Source: Niabella soli DSM 19437
GTDB taxonomy: Bacteria > Bacteroidota > Bacteroidia > Chitinophagales > Chitinophagaceae
DNA: 64,000 bases
Direction: 5' to 3'
Assembly (NCBI RefSeq): GCF_000243115.2
Contig: NZ_CP007035.1
Location: forward strand, 806,001 to 870,000
Under the pieces are notes generated by a model. It had not been told where the DNA came from, did no database searches, and saw only the letters and a program-made list of their open reading frames with translations. The number at the start of each line of letters is the position of its first letter. The first letter of the stretch is position 1. Made by a program: the position numbers and the translations under genes. Shown here in pieces: positions 8,771 through 17,663 of this stretch.

Positions 8771-9208
8771 ATGAAGTTCCTGATTCCCGCTGTTTTATTA
8801 TTGGTAGCAACCGGCTTGCATGCACAGTCAGACAATGGATCGGTAACGGTTCATAAAGATCCGCGGGCCGACCTGTTATTAAAAAAGCAGGCCGATGTAA
8901 ATGATGCCTCTACCCGTAATTCGACCAAAAGAAGAACCGCTTCCGGATACCGGTTGCTCGTTATCAGCACTAATAGTAAACAAGAAGCCATTGCTGCCCG
9001 TACAAAGATCTATTCTTCTTTCCCCGAATTAAAACCCTATATGTGGCACCAGTCGCCTTATTATAAAGTAAAAGCCGGAAATTTTACTTCCCGTAAAGAA
9101 GCCCAGGCCTATCAGAAAAAGCTGGCGCCTTATTTTCCCGCCGGCGTTTTCCTGATAAACGATGTGGTGGAAGTAAATCCGGAGGACAACAATTCCTCGG
9201 AAGACTAA
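8771..9208 (+). CDS. SPOR-domain periplasmic protein
   Basis: 145 residues with a signal peptide (MKFLIPAVLLLVATGLHAQ, cleaved about residue 19), a polar linker rich in Arg/Lys/Thr, then a SPOR domain (about residues 58-135: YRLLVISTNSKQEA, YKVKAGNFTSRKEAQAYQKK). SPOR domains bind denuded peptidoglycan at division septa. Most Bacteroidota SPOR proteins of this size are periplasmic and of unknown specific role. Family is well supported. Confidence 0.88.
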   Translation: MKFLIPAVLLLVATGLHAQSDNGSVTVHKDPRADLLLKKQADVNDASTRNSTKRRTASGYRLLVISTNSKQEAIAARTKIYSSFPELKPYMWHQSPYYKVKAGNFTSRKEAQAYQKKLAPYFPAGVFLINDVVEVNPEDNNSSED

Positions 9209-9217
9209 TTCATGCGC

Positions 9218-9395
9218 GATATTTTTTCTCACACAGATTCTTAAAAACCCTTCTGTGATAATCCGCGTAATCTGTGAGCCATATAACCTACGCGGCTTGT
9301 GCTCATTTACTTTCTCTTTTTTCTCACAGATGCCACAGATCTGCACAGATTCTAAAGGCTTTCTGTGATAATCCGCTCAATCTGTGAGCCCCTTT
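9218..9395. repeat. Two tandem copies of a dispersed CAGATT / TCTGTGA repeat
   Basis: Two units of about 85 bp share CACAGATTCT, CTTTCTGTGATAATCCGC or close variants, and AATCTGTGAGCC. A diverged copy occurs at 20376-20455. The region between the SPOR gene and the amidohydrolase holds no gene apart from the promoter at 9442. Confidence 0.7.
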
Positions 9396-9441
9396 TATAT
9401 TCCTGGAATAACTTGAATTTTCGATTCATTTGAAGATCAGT

Positions 9442-9449
9442 TATTTTTG
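9442..9449 (+). promoter_or_regulatory. -7 promoter box almost touching the amidohydrolase start
   Basis: TATTTTTG is a full match to TAnnTTTG and ends 4 bp before the ATG at 9454, implying a leaderless or nearly leaderless mRNA. Confidence 0.6.
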
Positions 9450-9453
9450 TGGA

Positions 9454-10647
9454 ATGATTGAAAAAATACAGGCGTTGGCGAAACAGCTCGCACCGGAGTT
9501 TATTGCAGTACGGCAGCATTTGCACCAGCATCCCGAATTGAGCTACCAGGAGTTCGAAACGTCCGCTTATATACAGGATCAGCTACGTCAATTAAATATT
9601 CCTTTTGAAATAAAAGCTACAACCGGGGTGATCGGGTTGTTAAAAGGCAGGAACCCGGAATCGAGGATACTGGCGCTGCGCGCCGATATTGATGCCCTGC
9701 CAATTGAAGAATTAAATACTATACCGTATAAATCTGTCAATAATAATGTGATGCATGCCTGCGGGCACGATGTGCATACCGCCTGTTTGCTGGGAGCGGC
9801 TAAGATACTGGCTGCAACTCAGAACGAATGGGAGGGGACCGTTAAACTGATCTTTCAGCCAGGTGAAGAAAAAAATCCCGGGGGGGCCAGCCTTTTGATC
9901 AAAGAGGGAGTATTAGAGCACCCGGCGCCGGCGGCCATTTTTGGATTGCACGTGCACCCGGGGCTGGAAGTGGGACGGTTGAGTTTCAGGGGCGGGAAAG
10001 TAATGGCCAGCGCGGATGAGCTCTATTTCACCATAAAAGGGAAAGGGGGCCATGCGGCTGCGCCCGACCTGTGTATCGACCCGATATTGATCGCATCGCA
10101 CCTGGTAGTGGCCTTACAACAAGTGATCAGCCGCAGGAACAACCCCCAAAACCCGACAGTATTATCTATAACCGCCTTCAACGGAGGAACTACCACTAAC
10201 GTGATTCCGGGAGAAGTGAAACTAAAAGGCACCTTCCGCGCGTTGAATGAAAACTGGCGTTTTGAGGCGCATGAGATCATGCGGAATATTTCGGAGAACC
10301 TGGTGAGGGGCATGGGCGGGGAGCTGGACCTGCATATTGACGTGGGGTATCCCAGTGTTTACAATAATGAAATCCTGACGGATGAAGCCACCGCCCTCGC
10401 AAAAGCTTATTGGGGCAATGATCGTGTTGAAGAAACCGAAATTCGCATGGGTGCGGAAGATTTCGGGTATTATACCCAAAAGATCCCCGGTTGCTTTTAC
10501 CGGCTCGGGGTAATGAATAAAACCAAAGGAATTACCTCCGGCGTGCATACACCCACTTTTAATATCGACGAAAATGCTATTGAAACCGGCATGGGCATGA
10601 TGGCATGGCTGGCCATGTCTGCAGATTTAACAAAATTAAAACGGTAA
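9454..10647 (+). CDS. M20 family amidohydrolase (N-acyl amino acid / hippurate hydrolase type)
   Basis: 397 residues from ATG 9454; a TTG at 9430 in frame lies upstream of the promoter box and is unlikely. Metal-ligand and catalytic motifs of the M20D branch are present: HACGHDVHTACLLGAA, GEEKNPGGA, GLHVHPGLEVG and MGAEDFGYY near the C-terminus, with the lid/dimerisation domain between (KGKGGHAAAPDLCIDPI). These di-metal enzymes cleave N-acyl groups from amino acids or related amides in the cytoplasm; no signal peptide was seen. Substrate is not predictable. Confidence 0.92.
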   Translation: MIEKIQALAKQLAPEFIAVRQHLHQHPELSYQEFETSAYIQDQLRQLNIPFEIKATTGVIGLLKGRNPESRILALRADIDALPIEELNTIPYKSVNNNVMHACGHDVHTACLLGAAKILAATQNEWEGTVKLIFQPGEEKNPGGASLLIKEGVLEHPAPAAIFGLHVHPGLEVGRLSFRGGKVMASADELYFTIKGKGGHAAAPDLCIDPILIASHLVVALQQVISRRNNPQNPTVLSITAFNGGTTTNVIPGEVKLKGTFRALNENWRFEAHEIMRNISENLVRGMGGELDLHIDVGYPSVYNNEILTDEATALAKAYWGNDRVEETEIRMGAEDFGYYTQKIPGCFYRLGVMNKTKGITSGVHTPTFNIDENAIETGMGMMAWLAMSADLTKLKR

Positions 10648-10678
10648 AGTACCTGCCCGCTGCATCCTTATAAAAACA

Positions 10679-10996
10679 ATGGTAATGAAAGCATTTTTTG
10701 TATTCGTTTTATTGAGTGTGTTTTCTATAAGCGGGTTCGCACAATCCGGCAGCGAGGTGATAAAAAAACAGGCAGAAAAACGCAGGAATAGCCCGGATTA
10801 TATCGATAACAGGAAAATGATCACTAACTCACAGCAATTACAGCAAAAAGACAGCACCGCAAAAAAACACAAATGCATCTTTCATAAAAGAAACCATCAA
10901 AAGCCGGCTGCAAAAGATGTATTAAAAGACAGAAATACAAAAGACCCTAAACTGGAAAACAGACCCCCAAAAGTGGAACTGCAGGGCGGGAATTAG
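10679..10996 (+). CDS. Small secreted basic protein of unknown function
   Basis: 105 residues with a clear signal peptide (MKAFFVFVLLSVFSISGFAQ). The mature part is short, very rich in Lys, Asn and Gln and free of hydrophobic segments, so probably disordered and periplasmic. The start could be the ATG at 10679 or the one two codons later. It lies 31 bp after the amidohydrolase. I do not recognise a family. Confidence 0.6.
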   Translation: MVMKAFFVFVLLSVFSISGFAQSGSEVIKKQAEKRRNSPDYIDNRKMITNSQQLQQKDSTAKKHKCIFHKRNHQKPAAKDVLKDRNTKDPKLENRPPKVELQGGN

Positions 10997-11558
10997 TTTT
11001 TTTAAACGCACAATGCACAGTGCTTAACGCAGAGTGCTGAATCAATTTCGTTCCTTTAAGAAAATGCAACTGTTGTGCTCAGCAGTGGCGAGTATAAAGA
11101 GCAGCCCGATGAAATGAGAAGATAGATTACAAGAAGTTTTTGTTAGAAGGCTGTTCGCAAATCAGCGAAAGAAAAAAGCAAGCGGAATGGCGTTTCGCCG
11201 CAGGCGGAACAAAGCCTGTAGCGTAGGTTTTTTCGTTCCTGCCGGACTGGTCAGGCCCTGATTCGATTGGCGATGATGAGGCGGGATTCGCCTTTTTGCG
11301 AACAAGATTTTTTGCCCACTTTTTTATCGACTGAAAAAAGTGGGAGAGGAAATAAAACAAAATGAAGTTGTCGATAGAAATGAAAAAGACGGTATTAATA
11401 ATCAGGTTTTTGAGGGACTGTTATCGACAATAAATGCAATTCCAGGGGTCATGGACAGAACGTCAATAAAAACTTAAGGAAATGACATTGGGTGCCGAAA
11501 ACTTAATGCTGGCTTGCGTTTCGCGTTATGCATTGTGCATGCTGCTTTATCAGTTACC
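10997..11558. other. Intergenic region with dispersed repeats and no supported gene
   Basis: From the small secreted protein to the protease stop there is no gene I can support. 11009-11040 holds an AATGC/TTAACGC word cluster, also seen near 29650 and 63860. 11127-11360 holds a Lys/Arg/Ser-coding stretch on the minus strand (77 codons) with a GGCGTTTCGCCGCAGGCG palindromic core. It reads like a dispersed repeat rather than a protein, and no start context supports it. Confidence 0.5.
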
Positions 11559-13232
11559 TTATTTCGCTACCCTGACCATATTAAATATTTTCGTCGGGGC
11601 GCCTACGGGCAATCCCCGGGGATTATTATCTGCAGTAGTATTGATAGAGATACCACCTAAACTGCGCGGGGATGCGGAGAGGGGCTGATAAGAGTTATTG
11701 CCGGTGATCAGTCGTATTGCCTGGAGAAAACAATTCTCATGAGGATCGCCGAAATCATACCGGATATCATCATTTACATAAGTATCGGTGGCCATTCCCT
11801 GGTAATAGCCGCCCTGGTTGTTCTTATTTTGCGATTCAAAATTGGACATATAAACACTGTATTTCCCAATCCTTATTTCAAAAAAACCTACCGGCTTTCC
11901 ATAGGTATGCGTTTGGTCATCGGAGGAACTGAAGGGCGCATTGATAAGGTACACCTTGCTGAAATAGGGTTTTAGGCTGTTGATAAGCAATTCGCTGGCA
12001 GAAGCAGTATTGCTACTTACAATAAAGTATATCGAAGTTATATTGGCCGCTGCGTTAAAGGGCCCCTGTTTTCGTATATAGGTTGTATTGCCATTTGTAG
12101 AATAATCAACATCGTAATAAGTGTAATTCAGTTTAACATTATTGGCATCATATACCGGTTGTTTTTTTAATAGCGTGGCTTGTTTATTCTGCATGGTTTG
12201 ATTATAGATCTCTTTAAACAGCACACTGTTAGCGGCGCTTTGCGGTAATATGGATTCAGCAAAATATTCAGCCGTATTCACATACCCACCGCCGTTATAG
12301 CGCAGGTCAATAACCAGATCTGTTGCTTTTGCATCGTTGAATTTTTGGAACGCCGCACTTAATACTGGCATGGAGCTTTTTGCGGAATCAGTAAAAGATT
12401 TATAAGCGATATACGCGATTGTTTTGCTGCCGATTGTAATAACCGTGTCTTTGTATATCGGGTTAAAAGTATATAAGGCTTTCGAAAAGGGAACGTCGGT
12501 ATATTTTTTTGTTGCCGGATCATATTTAGTAAGCGTTATGCTATTTCCGTCTAGGGCATTGGATATTTGGGTCAGGTTATTATTATAAGTCCATGCATTG
12601 CCGTTTATCTTTGCTATAATATCGCCCCGCCGGATGCCGGCATTCCAGGCTGGCGACCCGTTGGTTACTATTCTTATCAAACCAATAAGGCTGTCGTTAA
12701 CATAATGTATTGCCCGCGGAGTGCCATTTAGTTTGGACACGGGTATAAAACCCATGGTAAAGCCCAATTCGTTTTCCTGGCCATCCAGCGTCATCTTTAT
12801 ATTTTTAACCTGCTCCTGGTTGCTGACAATGGTTGAGCTGGCGCCGCCTCCGTACAGGTCCGATGTTTTTTCTATGAAAGAATATTTACTGGTGGTAACG
12901 GTACCTCCCTGGCTGTTGGCGTATTGATAAAATTCATAAGGCTTGCCGGTAGCAGCATTGATGGGGATCTGCGTAATGGCGAATAATTCGCTTTGCAAAC
13001 CGTTCAACGTGTCTGTTTTTGCATAACTTCTGGGGTTAAAAGAGGCCGAGTCGGGTAGCGCTGTGTTCCAGTAATAGATCTGTTTTGCGTATAGGAATAA
13101 AGAATCCGCCAGCAATTGCTGGTAGGTGCCGGTGGGAGCAGGCGGTGTAATGCTGCCACCACCGTTATCAGCTTTTCTGCACGAAACCAGTATAATAGCG
13201 AATAAAAATATTGCTACAAAACTTTTTATCAT
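11559..13232 (-). CDS. S41 family C-terminal processing peptidase, lipoprotein with PDZ domain
   Basis: 557 residues. The signal ends in a lipobox (IILVSC, Cys about residue 18) followed by a Gly-rich linker. A PDZ-like segment follows at about 165-250 (LIGLIRIVTNGSPAWNAGIRRGDIIAKINGNAW), then the S41 protease domain (LVIDLRYNGGGYVN about residue 310; SSNTASASELLINSL with the catalytic Ser). This is the Bacteroidota tail-specific protease-like group, anchored in the envelope and acting in the periplasm or at the surface. Its target is unknown. Divergent from the heptose operon. Confidence 0.9.
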   Translation of the reverse strand: MIKSFVAIFLFAIILVSCRKADNGGGSITPPAPTGTYQQLLADSLFLYAKQIYYWNTALPDSASFNPRSYAKTDTLNGLQSELFAITQIPINAATGKPYEFYQYANSQGGTVTTSKYSFIEKTSDLYGGGASSTIVSNQEQVKNIKMTLDGQENELGFTMGFIPVSKLNGTPRAIHYVNDSLIGLIRIVTNGSPAWNAGIRRGDIIAKINGNAWTYNNNLTQISNALDGNSITLTKYDPATKKYTDVPFSKALYTFNPIYKDTVITIGSKTIAYIAYKSFTDSAKSSMPVLSAAFQKFNDAKATDLVIDLRYNGGGYVNTAEYFAESILPQSAANSVLFKEIYNQTMQNKQATLLKKQPVYDANNVKLNYTYYDVDYSTNGNTTYIRKQGPFNAAANITSIYFIVSSNTASASELLINSLKPYFSKVYLINAPFSSSDDQTHTYGKPVGFFEIRIGKYSVYMSNFESQNKNNQGGYYQGMATDTYVNDDIRYDFGDPHENCFLQAIRLITGNNSYQPLSASPRSLGGISINTTADNNPRGLPVGAPTKIFNMVRVAK

Positions 13233-13511
13233 CGGGTACGGTTTGTTAAATAATTATTTTAAGGATAAAGCCTTTAACCAATGCTCCATTTCAGGGCTCT
13301 TTTGGGGTGAAAAGTTAGCGATTAATGAACGGCTGGTAAAATATTTTTCGTGACTTCGCGATTAAAGAGTTGCACCGAACGTGCGAAGAGGAGCTGTTCT
13401 GTTTTTGAAGTGCCATTGAAGCGGGGAAGCATTGAAAATTGCGGTGATTCTTTGGCGTTGTGGTATTAATAATACGTTTTAACCGTTACTTTGCCTAAAT
13501 TACAAATAGTT

Positions 13512-14516
13512 ATGGGGGTAAAAGAAGCAGTAAACGGGTTGCGCAAATCAAAAAAACGCCCTTCCATCCTGGTGGCGGGCGATTTAATGATGGATCATTA
13601 TATCTGGGGATCCGCGAAAAGACTTTCGCCGGAGGCGCCCGTTCCGGTACTGAATGCCGCCAGTGAAACGGTTACACCCGGAGGCGCCGGAAACGTGGTG
13701 CAAAACCTGTTTGCCCTGGGCGCTACTATTACCATTGGCGGACTGACGGGCGACGATGCCGCAGGGCGGGAGCTGGTGCGGCAGTTGAATAATGAAAAGG
13801 TGAATACCTCAAATGTATTGATCGATCCTTCCCGGCCCACAACGATGAAGTCGCGTATGATGGCAGGCAACCATCAACTGCTGCGGGTGGATAAAGAACT
13901 TCTGACGAATATAAATAGTAAACTGGAGCAGCAGTTGCTGGCGGGTTTGGAAAAAGAACTGGCCGCTGCGGATATTGTGTTGTTATCTGATTATAACAAG
14001 GGGGTATTGTCGCCTTCGTTTACACAACAACTGATCCGCCTCTGCGCCAAAAAAAAGAAAAGGGTTTTGGTAGATCCCAAGGGGCTGCATTATCAAAAAT
14101 ATTCCGGGGCTTATTTAATTAAACCCAATAAAAGAGAACTGGCGGAAGCCGCGGTGGTAGAAGGGATCCCGAACGACAAAGAATTGATAAAAACGGCGCG
14201 TAAACTACTTTCAAAAGTAAAATGCGATTACCTGGTGGTTACAAAATCAGAAGAGGGGCTGGATCTTGTTTCAAAAACAGCTTACTATAATTTCCCGGTA
14301 AAGGCAAACGAGGTGTTTGATGTAACCGGCGCGGGGGATACGGTATTTGCATCACTGGGGTATTTTCTGGCGGCCGGGTTGGATATACAGTTGGCCTGCG
14401 AACTGGCGAATTATGCCGCAGCCGTTGCGGTGAGCAAAGTGGGAAGCGTGGCGGTTACCTTTGATGAGATCCTGCAGGCAGCCGCTCAATATAAGCCCAA
14501 TGCTAGCGGGAAATAG
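13512..14516 (+). CDS. rfaE1: D-glycero-beta-D-manno-heptose-7-phosphate kinase
   Basis: 334 residues from ATG 13512; an in-frame TTG at 13491 is not convincing. It is a PfkB/ribokinase-fold enzyme: VAGDLMMDHYIWGSAKRLSPEAPVPVL (N-terminal HldE signature, shown here in part), GGAGNVVQNL, and the C-terminal VTGAGDTVFASLGYF with the catalytic Asp. It phosphorylates heptose 7-phosphate at C1 in ADP-heptose synthesis for the LPS inner core. The adenylyltransferase is a separate gene 142 bp downstream, the split arrangement rather than the fused HldE of enterobacteria. Confidence 0.95.
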   Translation: MGVKEAVNGLRKSKKRPSILVAGDLMMDHYIWGSAKRLSPEAPVPVLNAASETVTPGGAGNVVQNLFALGATITIGGLTGDDAAGRELVRQLNNEKVNTSNVLIDPSRPTTMKSRMMAGNHQLLRVDKELLTNINSKLEQQLLAGLEKELAAADIVLLSDYNKGVLSPSFTQQLIRLCAKKKKRVLVDPKGLHYQKYSGAYLIKPNKRELAEAAVVEGIPNDKELIKTARKLLSKVKCDYLVVTKSEEGLDLVSKTAYYNFPVKANEVFDVTGAGDTVFASLGYFLAAGLDIQLACELANYAAAVAVSKVGSVAVTFDEILQAAAQYKPNASGK

Positions 14517-14658
14517 TTCGGAAACGGTTCATTCAAAGTTTTTTTTCAGCGAAAATCAGCGCTAAAAATCTGCGCAGATCCGCGGGAAAATAGAATAGTA
14601 TTTCAAGAAGGGAACAACTTCTGTTTTTATTATGAAATTACAAGCGATATAGAAAATA

Positions 14659-15165
14659 ATGGATGTATTATCAGCAAAAGAAAAGAAGATCAGCGGTAAA
14701 ATAATTTCCGCGCCGGAAGCGTTAGCGCAGCGGGAAAAATGGCGTGCTGCCGGGGAAAAGGTGGTCTTTACCAACGGCGTCTTCGATATACTCCACGCCG
14801 GGCATGTACGCTCTCTTGCCCAGGCAGCTTCTTGCGGCGACCGGTTGATCATCGGTCTGAATACGGATCACTCCGTAAAAAAACTAAAAGGCCCGCAACG
14901 ACCCATCATCAGTGAGCAGGACCGGGCTTATTTGCTGGCGGCACTGTTCTTTGTGGATGCTGTTGTTTTTTTTGAGGACGATACACCGCTGGAGCTCATT
15001 ACATCTTTAATGCCGGACGTGCTGGTAAAGTCTGCCGATTATACTATAGAACAAATTGCCGGAGCAAAAGAAGTATTGGCAAACGGCGGAAAAGTGGAAC
15101 TGATGCCACTGGTGCCGGGAATTTCGAGCACCACTATTATTGATAAAATTCGCAGCGCTCCATAA
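14659..15165 (+). CDS. rfaE2: D-glycero-beta-D-manno-heptose 1-phosphate adenylyltransferase
   Basis: 168 residues, the usual size of the stand-alone enzyme. The nucleotidyltransferase signature FTNGVFDILHAGHVRSL (HxGH at about residues 46-49) is followed by GLNTDHSVKKLKGPQRPI, and the C-terminal SSTTIIDKI is also conserved. It transfers AMP to heptose 1-phosphate to give ADP-heptose. The stop codon is immediately followed by the ATG of the heptosyltransferase, so the two are surely co-translated. The 142-bp gap before it holds a short copy of an ATCTGCG-type dispersed repeat (about 14547-14588). Confidence 0.95.
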   Translation: MDVLSAKEKKISGKIISAPEALAQREKWRAAGEKVVFTNGVFDILHAGHVRSLAQAASCGDRLIIGLNTDHSVKKLKGPQRPIISEQDRAYLLAALFFVDAVVFFEDDTPLELITSLMPDVLVKSADYTIEQIAGAKEVLANGGKVELMPLVPGISSTTIIDKIRSAP

Positions 15166-16155
15166 ATGCAACTACCCAAAAAAATACTGGTCATCCGTTT
15201 CAGCTCTATGGGCGATATCATTTATACCACGCCGGTAGTACGCTGCCTGAAGCAGCAATTGCCGGGAGTGGAGGTTCATTTTTTAACCAAACCTGCCTTC
15301 CGGTATATTTATGAAGGCAATCCTTATGTAGATAAACTGTTGCTGTTAAAAGATACCCTGGATGCAACAATAAAAGAGATTAAAAACGAAGGATATGATT
15401 GCCTGGTAGACCTGCACAGCAACCTGCGCACCGCGATCATTAAATTCAGAACCGGCATTCGATCTTATACCTACGATAAACAAACCATAAAAAAATGGCT
15501 GAGTTTAAAACTGCGGAAGCAATTGTTGCCGCCGGTGCACCTGGTGGACCGGTACCTGAAAGCAGTGGCGCCATTGGGAATAAAAAATGATAATAAACCC
15601 ATTGACTATTTTTTAAAGCATAACTATTCGTTAACTGACCTGTTGCCCGCAACGCATCAGGATGGCTATATCGGTTTTATTATAGGCGCCGCGCATTTTA
15701 CCAAGCGGATGCCGAATGAAAAAATTGTTTCCATTTGCAGGCAACTCAACAAACCCGTGGTTTTGCTGGGGGGGAAGGATGTAAAGGATAATGGCGTTTT
15801 TGTAGCAGAACAGGCGGGTGATCTGGTTTATAATGCCTGCGGAATGACTTCACTGGATGAATCGGTATTCCTGGTTTCCAAAGCGAAGGCTATTATTGGT
15901 TTTGATACAGGATTGACGCATATTGCAGAAGCCTTTAATGTGCCCATTGCGTCCATTTGGGGTAGTACGATCCCGGAATTGCTCGGCGTACAGCCCTATA
16001 AAATTGATCACTCGTTGGTAGCCGGTGTTTCCATCAGTTGCCGCCCCTGTTCCAAATACGGACTGGCAGCCTGTCCGAAGGGACATTTTAAATGTATGCG
16101 GGAAATTGATGAACGGCAGATCGTTGATTTTGTTGGGGAACGGCAGGCTATCTGA
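15166..16155 (+). CDS. Family 9 glycosyltransferase (LPS heptosyltransferase)
   Basis: 329 residues. The GT9 N-terminus ILVIRFSSMGDIIYTTPVVR and the C-terminal IIGFDTGLTHIAEAFNVPIA with the PEL segment are diagnostic. GT9 enzymes add heptose from ADP-heptose to the LPS inner core at the cytoplasmic face of the inner membrane. Its start abuts the rfaE2 stop, so this is the natural acceptor-side partner of the two upstream enzymes. The 3' end overlaps the convergent LysR gene by 8 bp. Whether it makes the first or second heptose addition cannot be said. Confidence 0.93.
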   Translation: MQLPKKILVIRFSSMGDIIYTTPVVRCLKQQLPGVEVHFLTKPAFRYIYEGNPYVDKLLLLKDTLDATIKEIKNEGYDCLVDLHSNLRTAIIKFRTGIRSYTYDKQTIKKWLSLKLRKQLLPPVHLVDRYLKAVAPLGIKNDNKPIDYFLKHNYSLTDLLPATHQDGYIGFIIGAAHFTKRMPNEKIVSICRQLNKPVVLLGGKDVKDNGVFVAEQAGDLVYNACGMTSLDESVFLVSKAKAIIGFDTGLTHIAEAFNVPIASIWGSTIPELLGVQPYKIDHSLVAGVSISCRPCSKYGLAACPKGHFKCMREIDERQIVDFVGERQAI

Positions 16156-17042
16156 ATTTATATTGTTGGATAAATTTCATAAAGAACCCTGGAATCGCCG
16201 CAGTGCCGCTATGCAGTTGAATAAAAAGAAAGTCGCGTTCAATATCCAGCCCCTGCACATCAATAATTGTTAGCGCCCCTGTATTCAATTCTTTTAATAC
16301 CGTATGGATGGAAAGAAACGAAACGGCATTGGAATGACTAATATAGGACTTGATGCTTTCGGAACTTTCTAATTGTATTTCACGATGGAGCTGCGCCAAC
16401 CGGATGCCCTTTGCTTTTAGTGCCTTGCTCACAATCTCCAGCGTTCCTGACCCCGGCTCTCTTAAAACAAAGGGCAGCGTTTGCAGTTCTTTAAGAGTGA
16501 TCCGTTGTTTTTTGGTGAGGGGGTTTTTTAGCGGAAGCTACCAGTACCAGTTCATCTTTTGTAAAAGGAATATTTTTATAAAGATTGTTCTTGGGCTGCC
16601 CTTCGATCATTCCGAAATCGATCTCATTTTTTTGCAGCAACTGTTCAATATGTTCGGTGTTACCGCTGGTGAGGCTTATTGATAGATCTTTAAAATTTTT
16701 TTTAAAGCCGGCCAGGGCGGGAGGCAGAATATATTCAGCAATGGTAGTGCTGGCGCCGATCCGGAGCTTTCCTTTATACTGCCCTGAGAAAGCGCTGAGT
16801 TCCAGTTCCATTTTCCGGTACAGGGCAAACAACTCTTCCGTATACTGCAATAATAAAGCGCCCGAAGGCGTCAGCGTTATTTTACTGCCGTTTCGTTCAA
16901 ACAACTTGGCCTTAAAATGATGTTCTGTTTCCTGAATGTGTTTGGTTACTGCCGGTTGCGAAATAAATAGTTCTTCCGCGGCTCTTGTAAAATTGAGCCG
17001 CCGGGCAACTGTGTGAAATACCTGTAGCCGGAAGTCGAACAT
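16148..17042 (-). pseudogene. LysR-family transcriptional regulator with a homopolymer frameshift
   Basis: The minus-strand frame from ATG 17042 encodes the winged-helix HTH (FHTVARRLNFTRAAEELFIS, AVTKHIQ) and half of the effector domain, ending early at 16491. The rest (SKALKAKGIRLAQLHREIQL to KFIQQYKFR) follows in another frame to 16148. Removing one base at the adjoining G5T6 run (16519-16529, plus strand) gives a continuous 297-residue protein, the normal LysR length. A perfect -7 box lies 7 bp upstream of the start. The gene is divergent from the berberine-bridge-like oxidase/NhaA pair, its probable target, but a mobile-like repeat lies between. Read error or true mutation are both possible. 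Confidence 0.82.
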
Positions 17043-17049
17043 AAGTATG

Positions 17050-17057
17050 CAAAGATA
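17050..17057 (-). promoter_or_regulatory. -7 promoter box of the LysR gene
   Basis: TATCTTTG on the minus strand, full consensus, 7 bp before the ATG at 17042. Confidence 0.6.
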
Positions 17058-17213
17058 GGAGATGCGCGTGTGATATTTTTAACCGCAAAGGCGCGGTGGG
17101 CTTTTATGATTTTACGTCTATTGCCTATAAATCTCCCGCTGATCTCTCAGGCTGCTGCGGAACATGAACTGAGTTCATCTGCGCCTCGCCACCGGCTCCC
17201 GATTGCTATTGCA

Positions 17214-17457
17214 TGCGCGTCAAACTAAGCACGACATTCAATCTGCCAGAACTGCGGCTACACCAGTATTTGAGCCATTTCCGCTCCGTTAGGAGCGTTG
17301 TGTTTGTAGCAATCGCAATGGGATTTGTTTGGGCTCCATAGGACGCCCCCTGTTTACGCGGCACCTGACGGAGCCGATGCGCGGCGTAGATGATCATGAA
17401 TACTATAAACAGGCGGCGCTTACAGCGCCTAAATCGTGCTCTTTATTTTGACGCGCA
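17214..17457. mobile_element. MITE-like element, copy A
   Basis: A non-coding ~244-bp element bounded by TGCGCGTCAA (17214-17223) and its exact reverse complement TTGACGCGCA (17448-17457); the inverted similarity extends about 25 bp inward with small gaps. A copy of the same length lies at 22018-22261, about nine in ten positions identical by hand alignment. The inside has several hairpins (GCTCC-GTTA-GGAGC; GGCGC-TTACA-GCGCC). CGATTGCTAT (17200-17209) and CGATGGCTAT (17460-17469) flank it like a target duplication. No transposase is encoded. Confidence 0.75.
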
Positions 17458-17463
17458 CACGAT

Positions 17464-17491
17464 GGCTATCGGGCTGCGCATTCCGATAGCC
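17464..17491. repeat. REP-like palindrome next to MITE copy A
   Basis: GGCTATCGG, 10-nt loop, CCGATAGCC: a perfect 9-bp stem. Its core resembles the palindrome inserted in the tRNA-Gly pseudogene at 6891-6904. The rest of 17492-17663 holds a word cluster (GCGTCCTCGCG, GCGGTTAA) shared with other intergenic regions. Confidence 0.6.
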
Positions 17492-17663
17492 AATAGTCAC
17501 CTTCAGGCTTCACCAGCCAAAAAATACTTTTAATCGCTTCCGACGTGACTGTTAATGGAATTCCGTTTTTAGATTTATGAAGCGTCCTCGCGCCCAGGCG
17601 GCTTTGCGGTTAAGTCAAATTTGCGTCCTCGCGGTTAACCAAAATTACCTATCTTGTACACCT

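Noticed and set aside
9218-9395. CRISPR array
   Set aside because: Only two repeat units of about 85 bp with no constant repeat/variable spacer pattern and no cas genes.
11127-11360. A 77-codon minus-strand frame as a gene
   Set aside because: Low-complexity, basic, no start context, palindromic core; more like repeat DNA.
17206-17397. A 63-codon frame inside MITE copy A
   Set aside because: It lies inside a structured non-coding repeat, and the second copy differs at many codon positions without any sign of protein conservation.
17577-17663. N-terminal extension of the berberine-bridge-like oxidase
   Set aside because: The stretch consists of dispersed repeat words (GCGTCCTCGCG, GCGGTTAA) and the signal-like sequence begins at 17664.
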